36,677 bases of DNA from Candidatus Gastranaerophilales bacterium (GTDB lineage Bacteria > Cyanobacteriota > Vampirovibrionia > Gastranaerophilales > Gastranaerophilaceae): NCBI GenBank assembly GCA_944325815.1, contig CALVBV010000007.1, positions 1 to 36,677 on the forward strand. The letters run 5' to 3'. This document shows positions 7,304 to 17,046 of this stretch, piece after piece. Under the pieces are notes generated by a model that did no database searches, was not told the origin of the DNA, and saw nothing but the letters and a program-made list of their open reading frames with translations. Position 1 is the stretch's first letter; each line of letters begins with the position of its first letter. The position numbers and the translations under genes are program-made.

Positions 7304-8512
7304 ATGACAAAAGTAAATAACGATAATCTAATTAATACTCTGCCAAAAGCGCTAAAGCCTGCTGCAAAGTTTGTAAGGCATCAGGAACAGGCGTCAGGGC
7401 TTTCTACGTCAAGATTTATTCAGGATGTTACTACCTGTTTGATACCGAAAGCAGTTTTTTCAAGAAGTTTGGCGGATTTAACCGAGAATACTTTTTTGGA
7501 AGTTTCTGAGGAAACTTTAATCTATTTTGTGCCTACAATTTTAGGCCAGCATGTTGCAAGGAAGGTTTTTTCTAAGGGACTAACTCCTGATTTAAAGAAA
7601 GATGTTGCAACAACAGGCGTAGAGCTTATGGAAAAAGCTGACAAGGTAAAGAATAAGAAGATTTTACCTATTAAGGCGGCTATTGCACTTGCTGCAATGG
7701 CAATACCCCTTACAGAGTTTTCTTTGAATTATATTAAAAACCTTATGACGCTCAAAATTTTTAATAAGAGTGACTTTAAGAATATTGCATCATTGGAAAA
7801 CACAAAAGAGGACAAGGCTCATCAGGAAAAGGTAAGAAAAAGTGCAAAAAGGCATATTGGGCTTGCAGGCGGAGTTTATGCAGGATGTCTGGGATTAGCA
7901 GGTTTACTTGCAACAAAGGGCAAAAATTCTAAAATACTTCAAAATATCTCGGAATTTATTGTTGCACCCGGGACAAAATTGTTTAAAAATGCCCCAAAAA
8001 CAAAGAATTTTTTTAATAAATATTTATGTATGGATTTTAACCATACTAAAAAGGGAGAGTTGTGCTTGAGTAAAGGGCAGCTGACGACTTGCGTACTTAC
8101 AGGAGGCGTTGGATACTTTGGCGCTTCTGCAGATAGAGGCAAAGAAAACTTGAAAGAGACTGCAACAAGGTTTCCATTAGTGGCACTTTATGTGATTACA
8201 GGAAGTGAATTGGTTGAACAGGGATTTAGAAAATTGCTTTATAAAATGGGAAAATGCAGGGATTTAATAGACAAAGACTTAAAAGTCCCTGAATTTGATA
8301 AACTGAAAGGTTTAGCAGAAAAGCTTGCGCTTGAAAGAAATTCTTCAGTCGAGAAAGAGTACAAGTCACTTGTAAAACAAAAAGTCTTAATAAAGGGGCT
8401 GCCTTATATTTTCTCAATCGGAGTGATGGGATTCTTTGTCGCAGGTATGACGGTTCATTTTACGAAAAAAAGATATGAAAATGCTAAAAAACAAAAAAAT
8501 GGCGGGATTTAA
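7304..8512 (+). CDS. Multi-pass membrane protein of unknown function
   Basis: A 402-residue protein that I cannot assign to a functional family. The first ~120 residues look soluble. About five hydrophobic segments follow, near residues 125-145, 185-207, 262-278, 285-300 and 365-388. Between them are Lys-rich stretches, with a basic C-terminus (KKRYENAKKQ). Proteins beginning in this manner (a short polar head, then FVRHQE and a series of small-residue helices) are, as far as I recall, frequent in Gastranaerophilales; that is recollection. It is driven by the consensus promoter and structured leader upstream, so it is likely regulated and well expressed. AGGA lies about 10 nt before the ATG. 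Confidence 0.7.
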   Translation: MTKVNNDNLINTLPKALKPAAKFVRHQEQASGLSTSRFIQDVTTCLIPKAVFSRSLADLTENTFLEVSEETLIYFVPTILGQHVARKVFSKGLTPDLKKDVATTGVELMEKADKVKNKKILPIKAAIALAAMAIPLTEFSLNYIKNLMTLKIFNKSDFKNIASLENTKEDKAHQEKVRKSAKRHIGLAGGVYAGCLGLAGLLATKGKNSKILQNISEFIVAPGTKLFKNAPKTKNFFNKYLCMDFNHTKKGELCLSKGQLTTCVLTGGVGYFGASADRGKENLKETATRFPLVALYVITGSELVEQGFRKLLYKMGKCRDLIDKDLKVPEFDKLKGLAEKLALERNSSVEKEYKSLVKQKVLIKGLPYIFSIGVMGFFVAGMTVHFTKKRYENAKKQKNGGI

Positions 8513-8522
8513 CCGCCATTTT
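8496..8522. terminator. Bidirectional terminator between convergent genes
   Basis: Stem AAAATGGCGG (8496-8505) with CCGCCATTTT (8513-8522), 7-nt loop. It overlaps the stop codon of the membrane-protein gene and lies 8 bp beyond the end of rubrerythrin. The long A-run before it is a T-run on the minus strand. Confidence 0.85.
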
Positions 8523-8529
8523 CATCAGA

Positions 8530-9069
8530 TTAATAATTTTTGGCTTTCACCATAAAATAACTTTTTGGGTGTTTGCATACAGGGCAAAGCTCTACTGCAG
8601 ATGTTCCTGTATAAGAGAAGCCGCAGTTTGCGCATTCCCAAACAACCGGTTCTGATTTAGAGAAAACTTCTTCTTTTTTTATGTTTTCGAGAAGTTTCCT
8701 GTACCTTTCTTCGTGGTCTTTTTCAATTTTTGCAACATTTTCAAACAGAAGTGCTATATCGTCAAAACCTTCTTCTCTTGCTTCTTTTGCAAATTTAGCG
8801 TACATATCTGTCCACTCGTAGTTTTCGCCTGCAGCTGCGTCTTCAAGGTTTTCAAGAGTAGAGCCGATTTTTCCGCCGTGAAGAAGCTTAAACCAAATTT
8901 TTGCGTGCTCTTTTTCATTATTGGCTGTTTCTTCAAATAATCTGGCTATATGCACATAGCCGTCTTTTTTTGCCTGAGAAGCGTAGTAAGTATACTTATT
9001 TCTGGCCTGTGATTCCCCAGAAAAAGCCTCCATCAGGTTTGCCTCTGTCTTTGATCCTCTTAATTCCAT
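8530..9069 (-). CDS. rbr: Rubrerythrin
   Basis: A 179-residue non-heme di-iron peroxidase that protects anaerobes from hydrogen peroxide, taking electrons through a rubredoxin-like domain. The four-helix bundle carries the ligand motifs: [35 protein letters not shown] and [10 protein letters not shown]. The C-terminal rubredoxin-like iron site is CANCG...CPVC. A second copy with the same layout lies at 32007. AAGGAG precedes the ATG. The intergenic region with rarA has a TGTTATAAT box for this gene. Confidence 0.95.
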   Translation of the reverse strand: MELRGSKTEANLMEAFSGESQARNKYTYYASQAKKDGYVHIARLFEETANNEKEHAKIWFKLLHGGKIGSTLENLEDAAAGENYEWTDMYAKFAKEAREEGFDDIALLFENVAKIEKDHEERYRKLLENIKKEEVFSKSEPVVWECANCGFSYTGTSAVELCPVCKHPKSYFMVKAKNY

Positions 9070-9093
9070 ATAAATCTCCTTTCGTAAAGTTAC

Positions 9094-9102
9094 ATTATAA
9101 CA
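9094..9102 (-). promoter_or_regulatory. Extended -10 promoter of rubrerythrin
   Basis: TGTTATAAT on the minus strand, 25 bp upstream of the rubrerythrin ATG and before its AAGGAG. No clear -35. Confidence 0.55.
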
Positions 9103-9133
9103 TAAGATTGGGTATTTATGTTACCATATTTGT

Positions 9134-10366
9134 ATGGACTTATTTACACAACTGGAAGAGGCAAACAAACAGGTTCCGCTTGCAGAGATTTTGAGACCCA
9201 AAACATTGGACGAATTTCTCGGGCAGTCGAATGTTGTTGCTCCAAATTCTCCTTTGCTCAATCTTTTAAAAACACAGCGTCTTTTTTCGTTGATTTTGTG
9301 GGGAACTCCGGGCTGCGGAAAAACGACTTTAGCAAGGCTTATTGCAACAAAAGTGAATGCGCAGTTTATTGAGCTTTCTGCCGTAACCTCCGGCATAAAA
9401 GAGATTAAAGAAACTGTTGAACAGGCTCGTCAAGCTTTGAGAGCCGGACAAAAAACAATCTTGTTTATTGATGAAATCCACAGGTATTCTAAAACCCAGC
9501 AGGATGCACTGTTGCCCCATGTAGAGAACGGAACCCTGTTTCTTATAGGTTCAACAACTGAGAATCCGTCGTTTCAGGTCGTTCCTGCGCTGCTTTCAAG
9601 AGTTCAGGTTATAAGGCTGAATCCGATTAATGATATTAGCATGACAAAAATTATTAATCGTGGGTTTGAATATTTGGAGAAAAATTATCAGCCGATTCAG
9701 TATGATGATGAAGTCGTAAAATTTATTGTAAATAACGCAAGAGGGGATGCAAGATGTGCATTGAATCTTGTTGAGAATTCGTATTTCGCAAGCAATTTTT
9801 CTAACGATACAAGATTATTAAGTATTGAAATATTGGAAAGTATTACCCAGAAACGTAATACACGATATTCAACACAAGAACACTATGATTGCGCTTCGGC
9901 TTTTCAAAAAAGCCTTAGGGGTTCAGATGCTGACGCTGCAATATATTACCTTGCCAAAATGATTGAAGCCGGCGAAGATCCGAGATTTATCGCAAGAAGG
10001 CTGATTGTATGCGCTGCCGAAGATGTTGGGATTGCAGATCCTAATGCTATGAATATTGCGGTTAATGCATATCGGGCGGTTGAAATTATCGGGCTTCCGG
10101 AAGGACGGATACCGCTTGCGAATGCGGTTGTTTATGTTGCAAAAGCCCCTAAATCAAATAAAGCCTGCCTTGCAATAGACAAAGCCCTTGCAGATATTGA
10201 ATCAGGCCAGGACTTTCCGCCTCCGATGCACCTTAGAGATGCGCATTACAAGGATGCGGCAAAATACGGATTCGGCAAAGGGTATGTATACACCCATGAC
10301 GCGCCGGATATAGAGCAACAGTTTATGCCGGATGAATTAGTAAATAGGAAGTACCTTGATGATTAG
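9134..10366 (+). CDS. rarA: Replication-associated recombination protein A (AAA+ ATPase)
   Basis: A 410-residue clamp-loader-like ATPase (RarA/MgsA/WRNIP1 family) that acts at stalled replication forks. Walker A is GTPGCGKT at 57-64, Walker B LFIDEIHR at about 110-117, sensor 1 is IGSTTENPSF, and the arginine-finger region is LLSRVQV. The C-terminal tetramerisation part has KSLRGSDADAAIYYLA and EDPRFIARRL, typical of the family. N-terminal PLAEILRPKTLDEFLGQ matches the usual start. No Shine-Dalgarno is evident before this ATG. The next gene overlaps its end by 8 bp. Confidence 0.93.
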   Translation: MDLFTQLEEANKQVPLAEILRPKTLDEFLGQSNVVAPNSPLLNLLKTQRLFSLILWGTPGCGKTTLARLIATKVNAQFIELSAVTSGIKEIKETVEQARQALRAGQKTILFIDEIHRYSKTQQDALLPHVENGTLFLIGSTTENPSFQVVPALLSRVQVIRLNPINDISMTKIINRGFEYLEKNYQPIQYDDEVVKFIVNNARGDARCALNLVENSYFASNFSNDTRLLSIEILESITQKRNTRYSTQEHYDCASAFQKSLRGSDADAAIYYLAKMIEAGEDPRFIARRLIVCAAEDVGIADPNAMNIAVNAYRAVEIIGLPEGRIPLANAVVYVAKAPKSNKACLAIDKALADIESGQDFPPPMHLRDAHYKDAAKYGFGKGYVYTHDAPDIEQQFMPDELVNRKYLDD

Positions 10367-11756
10367 CTTACGCAAAACCTATAAGTTGGGTATAATATCA
10401 ATTTTTGTAATAGGTATTATTTTGCGGCTTATTCTTTTTATAAAAAATCCATCTTTTATATATGATGAATCATCACTGGCACTTAATGTAATTCACCATT
10501 CGTACAAAGACTTATTTAACGGGCTCGATTCGCTCCAAGTTGCGCCTCCGTTATTCTTAATTTTATCCAAATTTCTATATAATGCACTCTCTCCGGCTAA
10601 TGATTACTTTAGAGACCTCACGTTCAGAATCATCCCGTTTATATCAGGAGTATGCACACTGCCGTTATTTTACTTATTTTTCAAAAAAATTTCCGCAAAC
10701 AAACGGCATATAGCGCTTGCCCTGTTTATATTCACATTTAACCCGATTTCAATCAGTTATTGTGTTCAATTTAAGCAATATTCTCTTGAACTTTTTACAG
10801 CATTAGTTCTTCTGTTTGTATACTACCGGATAATTTTTGAAAATAAATTAAAGATTACAGATATTATTACAATAGCCATCGCCCCTTGGTTTTCTCTGTC
10901 CTCATTCTTCATAACCGCAGCCGGGCTTATAATTCTTCTGGTAAAAAAAGAAATAAAAAAGAGCGGAATAATCTCTTTGCCGTTATTAATAAGCTGTATT
11001 TTATTCTATACGCTCTATCTAAAAAGCGTTTACGGCATAAATTACGCAGGTATGGATAACTTCTGGGCTTCACAGTATGGGTTCTTGGATTTTACTCATC
11101 CGACAAGACTCCTCATCAGGCTCGGAGAATTTTATACTTTTAAAAAAGCTTTTGCAATCCCGCTAGGACTTTATACAGTATTCTGTGCCCTTGCTTTTCT
11201 TTTTACAAACAGATTCTCGAAACTTTTCAAAACTTTTTTATTTTTACCGATAGCACTGACCCTTCTGGCCTCACTACTCCATTTATATCCCATTGCAGCA
11301 AGGCTCATATTATTCTGGCTGCCTATGGTAACAATATTTATTGCAGAGTCTGATTTTAAATTCAACCCCCAGCTCACATCAATTTTCTGTATTATTACAC
11401 TACTGCTAAGTTGTTTATACATAAATAACCCAATCGGAACTTCACACAGAGAAGCCGTTATATACATAAAAAATTCCATAAACTCAACAGATAAAATAAT
11501 AACTGATAGTGATTACAATACTTTTAAATATTATGCCGAAGGCAAAAGTATAAATAACGAAGTAACCTCGCTTCCATTTATATGTGCAGATAAAAAACAG
11601 GAGAACTCCTGCAGAGAAGCACTAGACAAATTTACAGAGGGGAAATATTATTTTATTGCTCCGTTTAAAATGTCCGATAAAATAGTTAATACAGGCTGTG
11701 ATATAACGACCAAAGACTTTGCGGCCTCTACAGTAATCTGCTTTATAAAAAAATAA
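10359..11756 (+). CDS. GT-C fold membrane glycosyltransferase (GT39/ArnT-like)
   Basis: A 465-residue integral membrane protein with about ten transmembrane segments, starting at 12-30. The first large loop has the YDESSLAL acidic motif (residues around 38-45), at the position of the catalytic Asp/Glu of GT-C enzymes that use polyprenyl-phosphate sugars. The C-terminal ~120 residues are soluble. It likely moves a lipid-linked sugar onto an envelope glycan, lipid or protein; the acceptor is unknown. It overlaps rarA as ATGATTAG, with AGGAAG 8 nt upstream, so it is translationally coupled. Confidence 0.75.
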   Translation: MISLRKTYKLGIISIFVIGIILRLILFIKNPSFIYDESSLALNVIHHSYKDLFNGLDSLQVAPPLFLILSKFLYNALSPANDYFRDLTFRIIPFISGVCTLPLFYLFFKKISANKRHIALALFIFTFNPISISYCVQFKQYSLELFTALVLLFVYYRIIFENKLKITDIITIAIAPWFSLSSFFITAAGLIILLVKKEIKKSGIISLPLLISCILFYTLYLKSVYGINYAGMDNFWASQYGFLDFTHPTRLLIRLGEFYTFKKAFAIPLGLYTVFCALAFLFTNRFSKLFKTFLFLPIALTLLASLLHLYPIAARLILFWLPMVTIFIAESDFKFNPQLTSIFCIITLLLSCLYINNPIGTSHREAVIYIKNSINSTDKIITDSDYNTFKYYAEGKSINNEVTSLPFICADKKQENSCREALDKFTEGKYYFIAPFKMSDKIVNTGCDITTKDFAASTVICFIKK

Positions 11757-11790
11757 AAGCGGCATTCAAATTCCTGCCGCTTTCATTTTT
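11756..11790. terminator. Bidirectional terminator
   Basis: Stem AAAGCGGCA (11756-11764) with TGCCGCTTT (11775-11783), followed by CATTTTTTAT, between the convergent ends of the glycosyltransferase and the GH57 gene. Confidence 0.85.
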
Positions 11791-11804
11791 TATAATTTAA
11801 ATTT

Positions 11805-14318
11805 TTAGCTTTTCCCCACAAGCGCTCTATTGAACATTTGCTTGTAGTAATCCATATTGATATTAAGGTTTTCGCCAATTTCAAACAGCATAACGAGTAA
11901 ATCTCTGTCCGCCTGACAGCTTATACCCTTAATCAATTCTTCCAGATTAGTAACTATTTTTGAGAAATAATAACTTTGTGCTTCTGCAATATCAACCTTA
12001 ATTTCCAGTTTTGAAATGCAATCCAGAAGTTCAAGAGTTGCATCAACCTGCTGTAAATCAAGCGCGTATGAAAGCCTGTTAATATTCTGCGCAACTTTTT
12101 TGCTGAAAATCTTAGAAGTAGGCGTCTTATCTATTTCAATACCAATTCTTTTTGCTTCAAAGTTAATATCACAAGCCTGCTGAATAATATCTGCATCCAA
12201 AAATCCTCGAGAGTCAACAAACAGCTCATTAAATTGTTTTGTAAGAACATACTGCGCAGAAATTTTGAATTCTTTCGGAATCTCAAGCCCGAGTGTCTGC
12301 ATTTGATAAATAGAACCTTTGCCTTCCTCGTACATTGAAGCGTAAGTATTTGCAAAGATTTGCAGCTTACCCTTAAGCATTGTTTGAAGAATTTTACGTC
12401 TTTCTTCAATAAATATGTCTTTAAGCGTAAAGTATTCAGTTCCAAAGTAACTGTCAATGCTTCTGATAATCTCCGTAAGCGGTGATACGAGATAAGTTCT
12501 GATTAATTCTTTTTGTATATCGCCAAAATTATCAGAATATTCTTTTATTGCACAGTGGAAGTCTCCGCCGGAGAACTGCAGAAGCGCAAATATCATATTT
12601 GATTTTTCTAATGTAACCTTAGATTCGACTTCAATATGTCCGATTACAAGTTTTGAATTTCCTTTTGTAACGCTTTTGTAAGAATGCTTTCTAATCTGAT
12701 AACAATATACACTCTCTTCGTCTTCAATATCAGTATAAAGTGATGATATTGCCCACAAGCTTACAATCTGTTTTGCAGTTACAACAGACGGTTTGACAAA
12801 TTTTTCAAAAACGTCTTTTCCGGTACCGAACTCGGGAATATTACTTTTTGCTTCCTTTAAAATTTCCAAAAACGGAGTTTCCAAATCTTTTTTGGTAAAC
12901 GATTTTGCAAGCTGCATAACCCTTGCCGCATACTTCATAATCTGAACAGTCTCAATACCTGAGATTTCAGAGAAGAACCATCCGCAGCTTGTATACATAA
13001 GCATTGCCTGTCTTTGGATTTCCAGAAGTTCCATAGCACGGACTTTCTGTTCATCATCCAAATCCGGAACAAAATACTCATCCTGGAAATTCTTAACACT
13101 GATATCGCTTCGGTCTAAAATTACACTGATATAATTATCACGCGCCTCTTTCGGATTGATAAAATATTTTTTTCCATGCCTGTTGTATAACGAAATAGTT
13201 TCATCCCTTAAGTGGTCTAATGCGTCTCTAAGCGGTTTTCTCCATTTCTGGTTCCACCCGGGATGTCCGCCTGTTGAACAGCCGCAGTCCTCGCACCAGC
13301 GTCCTACACCATGGAAACAACTCCAGGACGATACAGGTTTTATTTCCACTTCCCAGTCGCTTCTGTATTTTTCTAAATACTCGCCGTAATTGGTGATTGT
13401 AAATCCTGCATCCTGAACCCTCAGCTTCATTGCATACGCAAGCGCCATATCACCGAATTTTGTGTGGTGGCCGTAGCTTTCGCCATCTGTTGCAATATGT
13501 ACAAGCTGGTCATAATTTCTCAAGTCTGAGATACCATCCTTAAGACGATTTACAAATTTATTACCGTCTGTTAATAATTCATCGAACGCAACTGAGCGGG
13601 AAATTGCACCGTCATAAAAGAATAGGTCGATAAACTTACCCGGTGCGGATTTTATATAATATCTGTATGAACGAGCAGGATCAATATTGCCCCAGCTTAC
13701 GTCCTGCCAGGTTTCTTCTCCTTCTTTTCTGATTCTCTGAGCTTGATATGGAGAAAGTATCGTAAATTTGATATCATTTTCCACAAGAACTCTTAGCGTA
13801 TCATCGTCTACAGCAGTTTCAGCGAGCCAAATTCCTTCCGGCTTTCTGCCGAAACGGTATTCAAAGTCTTTAATACCCCACTTAACCTGCGTCTGCTTGT
13901 CTCTTTCATTAGCTAACGGCATAATCATGTGGTTATAAACCTGAGCAATTGCATTACCGTGGCCTGAGTGCATTCTTCTGGAGTTAATGTCGGCCTTGAT
14001 TATTCTTTCATACGTAAGCGGAGCAAACTCTTCCATCCAGGATAGAATCGTCGGACCAAAATTGTAGCTTATGTATTCATAATTATTTACAACATTTAAA
14101 ATTTGGTTTTTAGAATCTACAATTTTTGAAACGGAATTCGGATTATAACATTCTGCATTAACCCTTTCATTCCAGTCGTGGAAAGGCTGGGCACTATCCT
14201 GTTGCTCAATCGCTTCCAGCCACGGATTTTCTCTTGGCGGCTGATAAAAGTGACCATGGACTGTTAAAAAAACTTTTTTCTTTTCTTTTTTTATATCTTT
14301 TTCTTGTATTTCCGGCAT
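11805..14318 (-). CDS. Glycoside hydrolase family 57 protein (DUF3536-containing type)
   Basis: An 837-residue GH57 enzyme; the family acts on alpha-glucans by a retaining mechanism. Motifs in order: VHGHFYQPPRENPW at about 19-33, RMHSGHGNAIAQVYNH at 115-130, GIWLAETAVD with nucleophile Glu167, and IATDGESYGHH with acid/base Asp278. The Cys-rich element RWCEDCGCSTGG follows at 340-351, then PGWNQKWR. The C-terminal ~450 residues are the long helical extension typical of this subgroup. There is no signal peptide, so it is cytoplasmic and probably acts on storage glucan. GGAG 9 nt before the ATG lies inside the last codons of the upstream secreted-protein gene, so the two form an operon. Confidence 0.9.
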   Translation of the reverse strand: MPEIQEKDIKKEKKKVFLTVHGHFYQPPRENPWLEAIEQQDSAQPFHDWNERVNAECYNPNSVSKIVDSKNQILNVVNNYEYISYNFGPTILSWMEEFAPLTYERIIKADINSRRMHSGHGNAIAQVYNHMIMPLANERDKQTQVKWGIKDFEYRFGRKPEGIWLAETAVDDDTLRVLVENDIKFTILSPYQAQRIRKEGEETWQDVSWGNIDPARSYRYYIKSAPGKFIDLFFYDGAISRSVAFDELLTDGNKFVNRLKDGISDLRNYDQLVHIATDGESYGHHTKFGDMALAYAMKLRVQDAGFTITNYGEYLEKYRSDWEVEIKPVSSWSCFHGVGRWCEDCGCSTGGHPGWNQKWRKPLRDALDHLRDETISLYNRHGKKYFINPKEARDNYISVILDRSDISVKNFQDEYFVPDLDDEQKVRAMELLEIQRQAMLMYTSCGWFFSEISGIETVQIMKYAARVMQLAKSFTKKDLETPFLEILKEAKSNIPEFGTGKDVFEKFVKPSVVTAKQIVSLWAISSLYTDIEDEESVYCYQIRKHSYKSVTKGNSKLVIGHIEVESKVTLEKSNMIFALLQFSGGDFHCAIKEYSDNFGDIQKELIRTYLVSPLTEIIRSIDSYFGTEYFTLKDIFIEERRKILQTMLKGKLQIFANTYASMYEEGKGSIYQMQTLGLEIPKEFKISAQYVLTKQFNELFVDSRGFLDADIIQQACDINFEAKRIGIEIDKTPTSKIFSKKVAQNINRLSYALDLQQVDATLELLDCISKLEIKVDIAEAQSYYFSKIVTNLEELIKGISCQADRDLLVMLFEIGENLNINMDYYKQMFNRALVGKS

Positions 14319-14324
14319 TTTATT

Positions 14325-14828
14325 TTACTCCGTCTTTTTATCTTCCGGTGCTTTATTCGTTACCGTCAATTGTTGAACATCAACCCAGGCATCACCGAGG
14401 GCATCAGAAAATACTACACCTTTAATTTCTATTTCGTCATTTGTCTTTAAGTCGATAAATTTTTCTGCTTCATCCCGTTTGAGGAAAAGTTTCATTTCAG
14501 AAAGCGGAATATCATATTTAGTATCATCACGTTTTATAAGAAATGAGATATAATCTTCCGAAGATTTGAAGGCCGGTTTATAATCAAGCCCCAGTGTTGC
14601 AAATTTATCAAACTTAGCTTTCATAAGAATCGTTTTATTAAGATAACTCTTTGGGGAATTAACAACCGTAAGCGGTGAAACCTGATATACGGTTTTAGTT
14701 GTCTCTGCTGCCGGCGGTACAGCTGCCGGGGCAGCTGTTGCTGTTTCAAGATATGCAGCACTTGTAGTTAATACCATTGCACTAAATGCAACAAGCACGA
14801 TTGATTTTATATATTTAAAATATTTCAT
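14325..14828 (-). CDS. Small secreted protein, possible OB-fold
   Basis: A 167-residue protein with a signal peptide (about 1-25) and an Ala/Pro-rich linker to about 45. The mature part has alternating beta-type segments (YLNKTILMKAKFDKF, DEIEIKGVVF, AWVDVQQLTV) with the strand order and spacing of small OB-fold or BOF-like exported domains. That fold is inferred from the pattern only; no catalytic residues are visible. A GAGAGGG lies 7 nt before the ATG. It sits 6 bp upstream of the GH57 gene and is probably cotranscribed, although one product is exported and the other is not. Confidence 0.6.
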   Translation of the reverse strand: MKYFKYIKSIVLVAFSAMVLTTSAAYLETATAAPAAVPPAAETTKTVYQVSPLTVVNSPKSYLNKTILMKAKFDKFATLGLDYKPAFKSSEDYISFLIKRDDTKYDIPLSEMKLFLKRDEAEKFIDLKTNDEIEIKGVVFSDALGDAWVDVQQLTVTNKAPEDKKTE

Positions 14829-14894
14829 TTATTTACCCTCTCTTTACCCTACATATTAACATAATTTAACACAATTGTAAAATTTAGAACTGTC

Positions 14895-14923
14895 TTGCAT
14901 TTACATGTTATTTTCTGTATATT
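14895..14923 (+). promoter_or_regulatory. Promoter TTGCAT-N17-TATATT of the small sigma gene
   Basis: The -35 is TTGCAT (14895-14900) and the -10 is TATATT (14918-14923), preceded by TG, with ideal spacing. +1 falls at 14930-14931, the start codon itself, so the transcript is predicted to be leaderless. Confidence 0.7.
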
Positions 14924-14930
14924 ATAAGGT

Positions 14931-15572
14931 ATGAAAGACTTAGATTCAATAAACAAAGAGAGGGAACAGAGGGCTAATCTTTCTCAATACAAAGACTTAA
15001 TCGACACAATATCTAAAGTGGAATATAAAAAATTTTCTTCGCTGGGCTTAATTGAGCTTTCTGAAGTCATTAACCTTGCAAATTATACCGTTTATTATTT
15101 AATTAATAACACCTCAAACCACGACTTATATAATCAGGCATACCTTACTAAGGCTATAAAATGGGCAATAAGAAACGAAATGCGCCGGCGCTACAAGTGG
15201 TATGTTATGAAGAATCAAGAAAGCAATGAACAAGAAAAAATCAAAGACGCTGTTTATAAAACGATTCTGTCTATAGAAGAAATGGCAGATGCCGATAATC
15301 CGACTTTAATCCGTGATTCGTCCCGTACACCGGAAGAAAAAGCAGAGATTATGGAACTTAAAAACAGAATCTGCGAAATTATGAAAAAGCTCACACAGCG
15401 CGAACAAGATTTGATTGAAGCTAAGTATTTTTATGATAAAAAACTTAAGGATATTTCAGCAGAGTTTAATATTTCTCAATCCAGAATTTCAAGAATAATA
15501 CAAAACGCATTGGAAAAAATAAAAAAAGAGTTACTAAAGCAGGAAGAAGTATCAGATGAAAACGATATTTGA
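14931..15572 (+). CDS. FliA/WhiG-like alternative sigma factor
   Basis: A 213-residue sigma-70-family protein. The region-2-like part (about 55-105) contains YLTKAIKWAIRNEMRRRYKW, recalling the 2.3-2.4 helix of sigma-28 proteins, though it is divergent. Region 4 (about 150-200) is clear: LTQREQDLIEAKYF, then KDISAEFNISQSRISRIIQNAL, whose recognition helix resembles the SRVSQ-type helix of FliA. There is no group 1/2 region 1.2. The flagellin at 30621 has a sigma-28-type promoter, which makes this the best candidate for its regulator (inference). The gene overlaps gcvPB by 17 bp. It is predicted leaderless. Confidence 0.75.
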   Translation: MKDLDSINKEREQRANLSQYKDLIDTISKVEYKKFSSLGLIELSEVINLANYTVYYLINNTSNHDLYNQAYLTKAIKWAIRNEMRRRYKWYVMKNQESNEQEKIKDAVYKTILSIEEMADADNPTLIRDSSRTPEEKAEIMELKNRICEIMKKLTQREQDLIEAKYFYDKKLKDISAEFNISQSRISRIIQNALEKIKKELLKQEEVSDENDI

Positions 15573-16986
15573 AAAAAACAGCGGCGCTGACGGGATTTGT
15601 ATCGGAGAGTACAATTTAGGAGATTTTATACCTGAAAATTTATTAAGAGAAGGGGCAATCGGTCTGCCGCAGCTTAGCGAACTTGAAGTTATGCGGCATT
15701 ATAAAGCCCTAAGTGACAGAAATTTTTGTATAGAAAAAGGCTTTTATCCGCTCGGTTCCTGTACAATGAAGTATAACCCGAAGGTAAATGAACTCTTGGC
15801 CTCGCTTGAAGGGTTTACAAATCTTCACCCGCTGCAGTCTGATGAAGATGCACAAGGCGCATTGGAATTAATGTTCAGACTCCAAGAAGCTTTAAAATAC
15901 ATAACCGGAATGGATGCAGTAACATTGCAGCCTGCTGCCGGCGCGCACGGTGAGTTAACCGGAATGATGATTATTAAAAAGTATTTCGAGGTGAAAGGTG
16001 AGCCAAACAGGGTTAAAGTAATTGTTCCAGATTCTGCTCACGGTACAAACCCTGCAAGTGCTAAAATGTGCGGTTTTGAGATAGTTGAAGTTAAGTCAAA
16101 TTCAAAAGGTCAGGTTGATGTCGAGGCCCTAAAAGAACTCTTGGATGAAAATGTCGCGGCAATAATGATGACTAATCCGAACACTCTTGGTATTTTTGAA
16201 GAGAAAGTTTTGGAAATATCAAAGCTCATGCACGATAATGGCTCGCTTCTTTATTATGACGGCGCTAATTTTAACGCGATTATGGGCTGGACTAATCCTG
16301 CTTTAATGGGGTTTGATGTAGTGCATCTTAATTTGCATAAAACATTTGCCACACCACACGGAGGGGGCGGCCCTGGAGCTGGCCCGGTTTGCGTTGTAGA
16401 AAAATTAAAAGACTATTTGCCGTCGCCTGTTATAGTTTTTGAAGACGGAAAATACAGACGCGATTATAACATCAAGCACTCTATCGGAAAAGTCAGAAGT
16501 TTTTACGGAAACTTTGGAGTTCTGGTTAGAGCTTACGCATATATTCTAATGATGGGTAAGAACCTTAAGCTTGCAAGTGCTGATGCTGTCTTAAACGCAA
16601 ATTATCTGAAAGAAAAACTCAAAGGCGCGTATGATTTGCCTTATGATGAGCCCTGTATGCATGAGTTTGTACTCTCAGGCGAACGCCAGCACCATCAGGG
16701 AGTTTCCACTTTAGGTATCGCAAAAAGGCTTATGGATTCTAACTGCCATCCGCCAACGGTTTATTTCCCTCTGATTGTGCACGAAGCGCTTATGATAGAG
16801 CCCACAGAATCAGAATCAAAAGAGGTTTTGGATAACTTTGTTGATATAATGCTTAAAATAGCGGAAGAAATCAGAGAAAATCCTGAAGGAGTATTAAAAT
16901 CCCCTCAAAAAACTCCTGTTAAGAAAATTGATGAAACGCAAGCGGCAAGACATCCTGATTTAGTATTCAAAAATACGGATAAATAA
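15556..16986 (+). CDS. gcvPB: Glycine dehydrogenase (decarboxylating), subunit 2
   Basis: A 476-residue PLP-containing subunit of the two-subunit P-protein, which decarboxylates glycine and passes aminomethyl to lipoyl-GcvH. The PLP lysine is Lys262 in NLHKTFATPHGGGGPGAGP; other family motifs are PLGSCTMKYNPK, QPAAGAHGE and PDSAHGTNPASA. Subunit 1 (gcvPA), gcvH and gcvT are not next to it. The ATG lies within the end of the sigma-factor gene, and AGGAAG about 10 nt upstream can serve as its ribosome site, so the two are coexpressed. No glycine riboswitch is visible upstream. Confidence 0.95.
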   Translation: MKTIFEKNSGADGICIGEYNLGDFIPENLLREGAIGLPQLSELEVMRHYKALSDRNFCIEKGFYPLGSCTMKYNPKVNELLASLEGFTNLHPLQSDEDAQGALELMFRLQEALKYITGMDAVTLQPAAGAHGELTGMMIIKKYFEVKGEPNRVKVIVPDSAHGTNPASAKMCGFEIVEVKSNSKGQVDVEALKELLDENVAAIMMTNPNTLGIFEEKVLEISKLMHDNGSLLYYDGANFNAIMGWTNPALMGFDVVHLNLHKTFATPHGGGGPGAGPVCVVEKLKDYLPSPVIVFEDGKYRRDYNIKHSIGKVRSFYGNFGVLVRAYAYILMMGKNLKLASADAVLNANYLKEKLKGAYDLPYDEPCMHEFVLSGERQHHQGVSTLGIAKRLMDSNCHPPTVYFPLIVHEALMIEPTESESKEVLDNFVDIMLKIAEEIRENPEGVLKSPQKTPVKKIDETQAARHPDLVFKNTDK

Positions 16987-17031
16987 TTAACTAAAATATA
17001 CTGCGCGTTTGCTTTAAACAAAACACATTTA

Positions 17032-17040
17032 TGTTATAAT
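17032..17040 (+). promoter_or_regulatory. Extended -10 promoter for guanidine riboswitch and exporter
   Basis: TGTTATAAT, with a weak TTTAAA at 17013-17018 as a possible -35. Transcription from about 17047 would start at the edge of the aptamer. Confidence 0.6.
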
Positions 17041-17046
17041 AAACAA

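Noticed and set aside
14829-15555. Glycine riboswitch controlling gcvPB
   Set aside because: The gene overlaps the sigma factor, whose own transcript is leaderless; no aptamer motifs are present.
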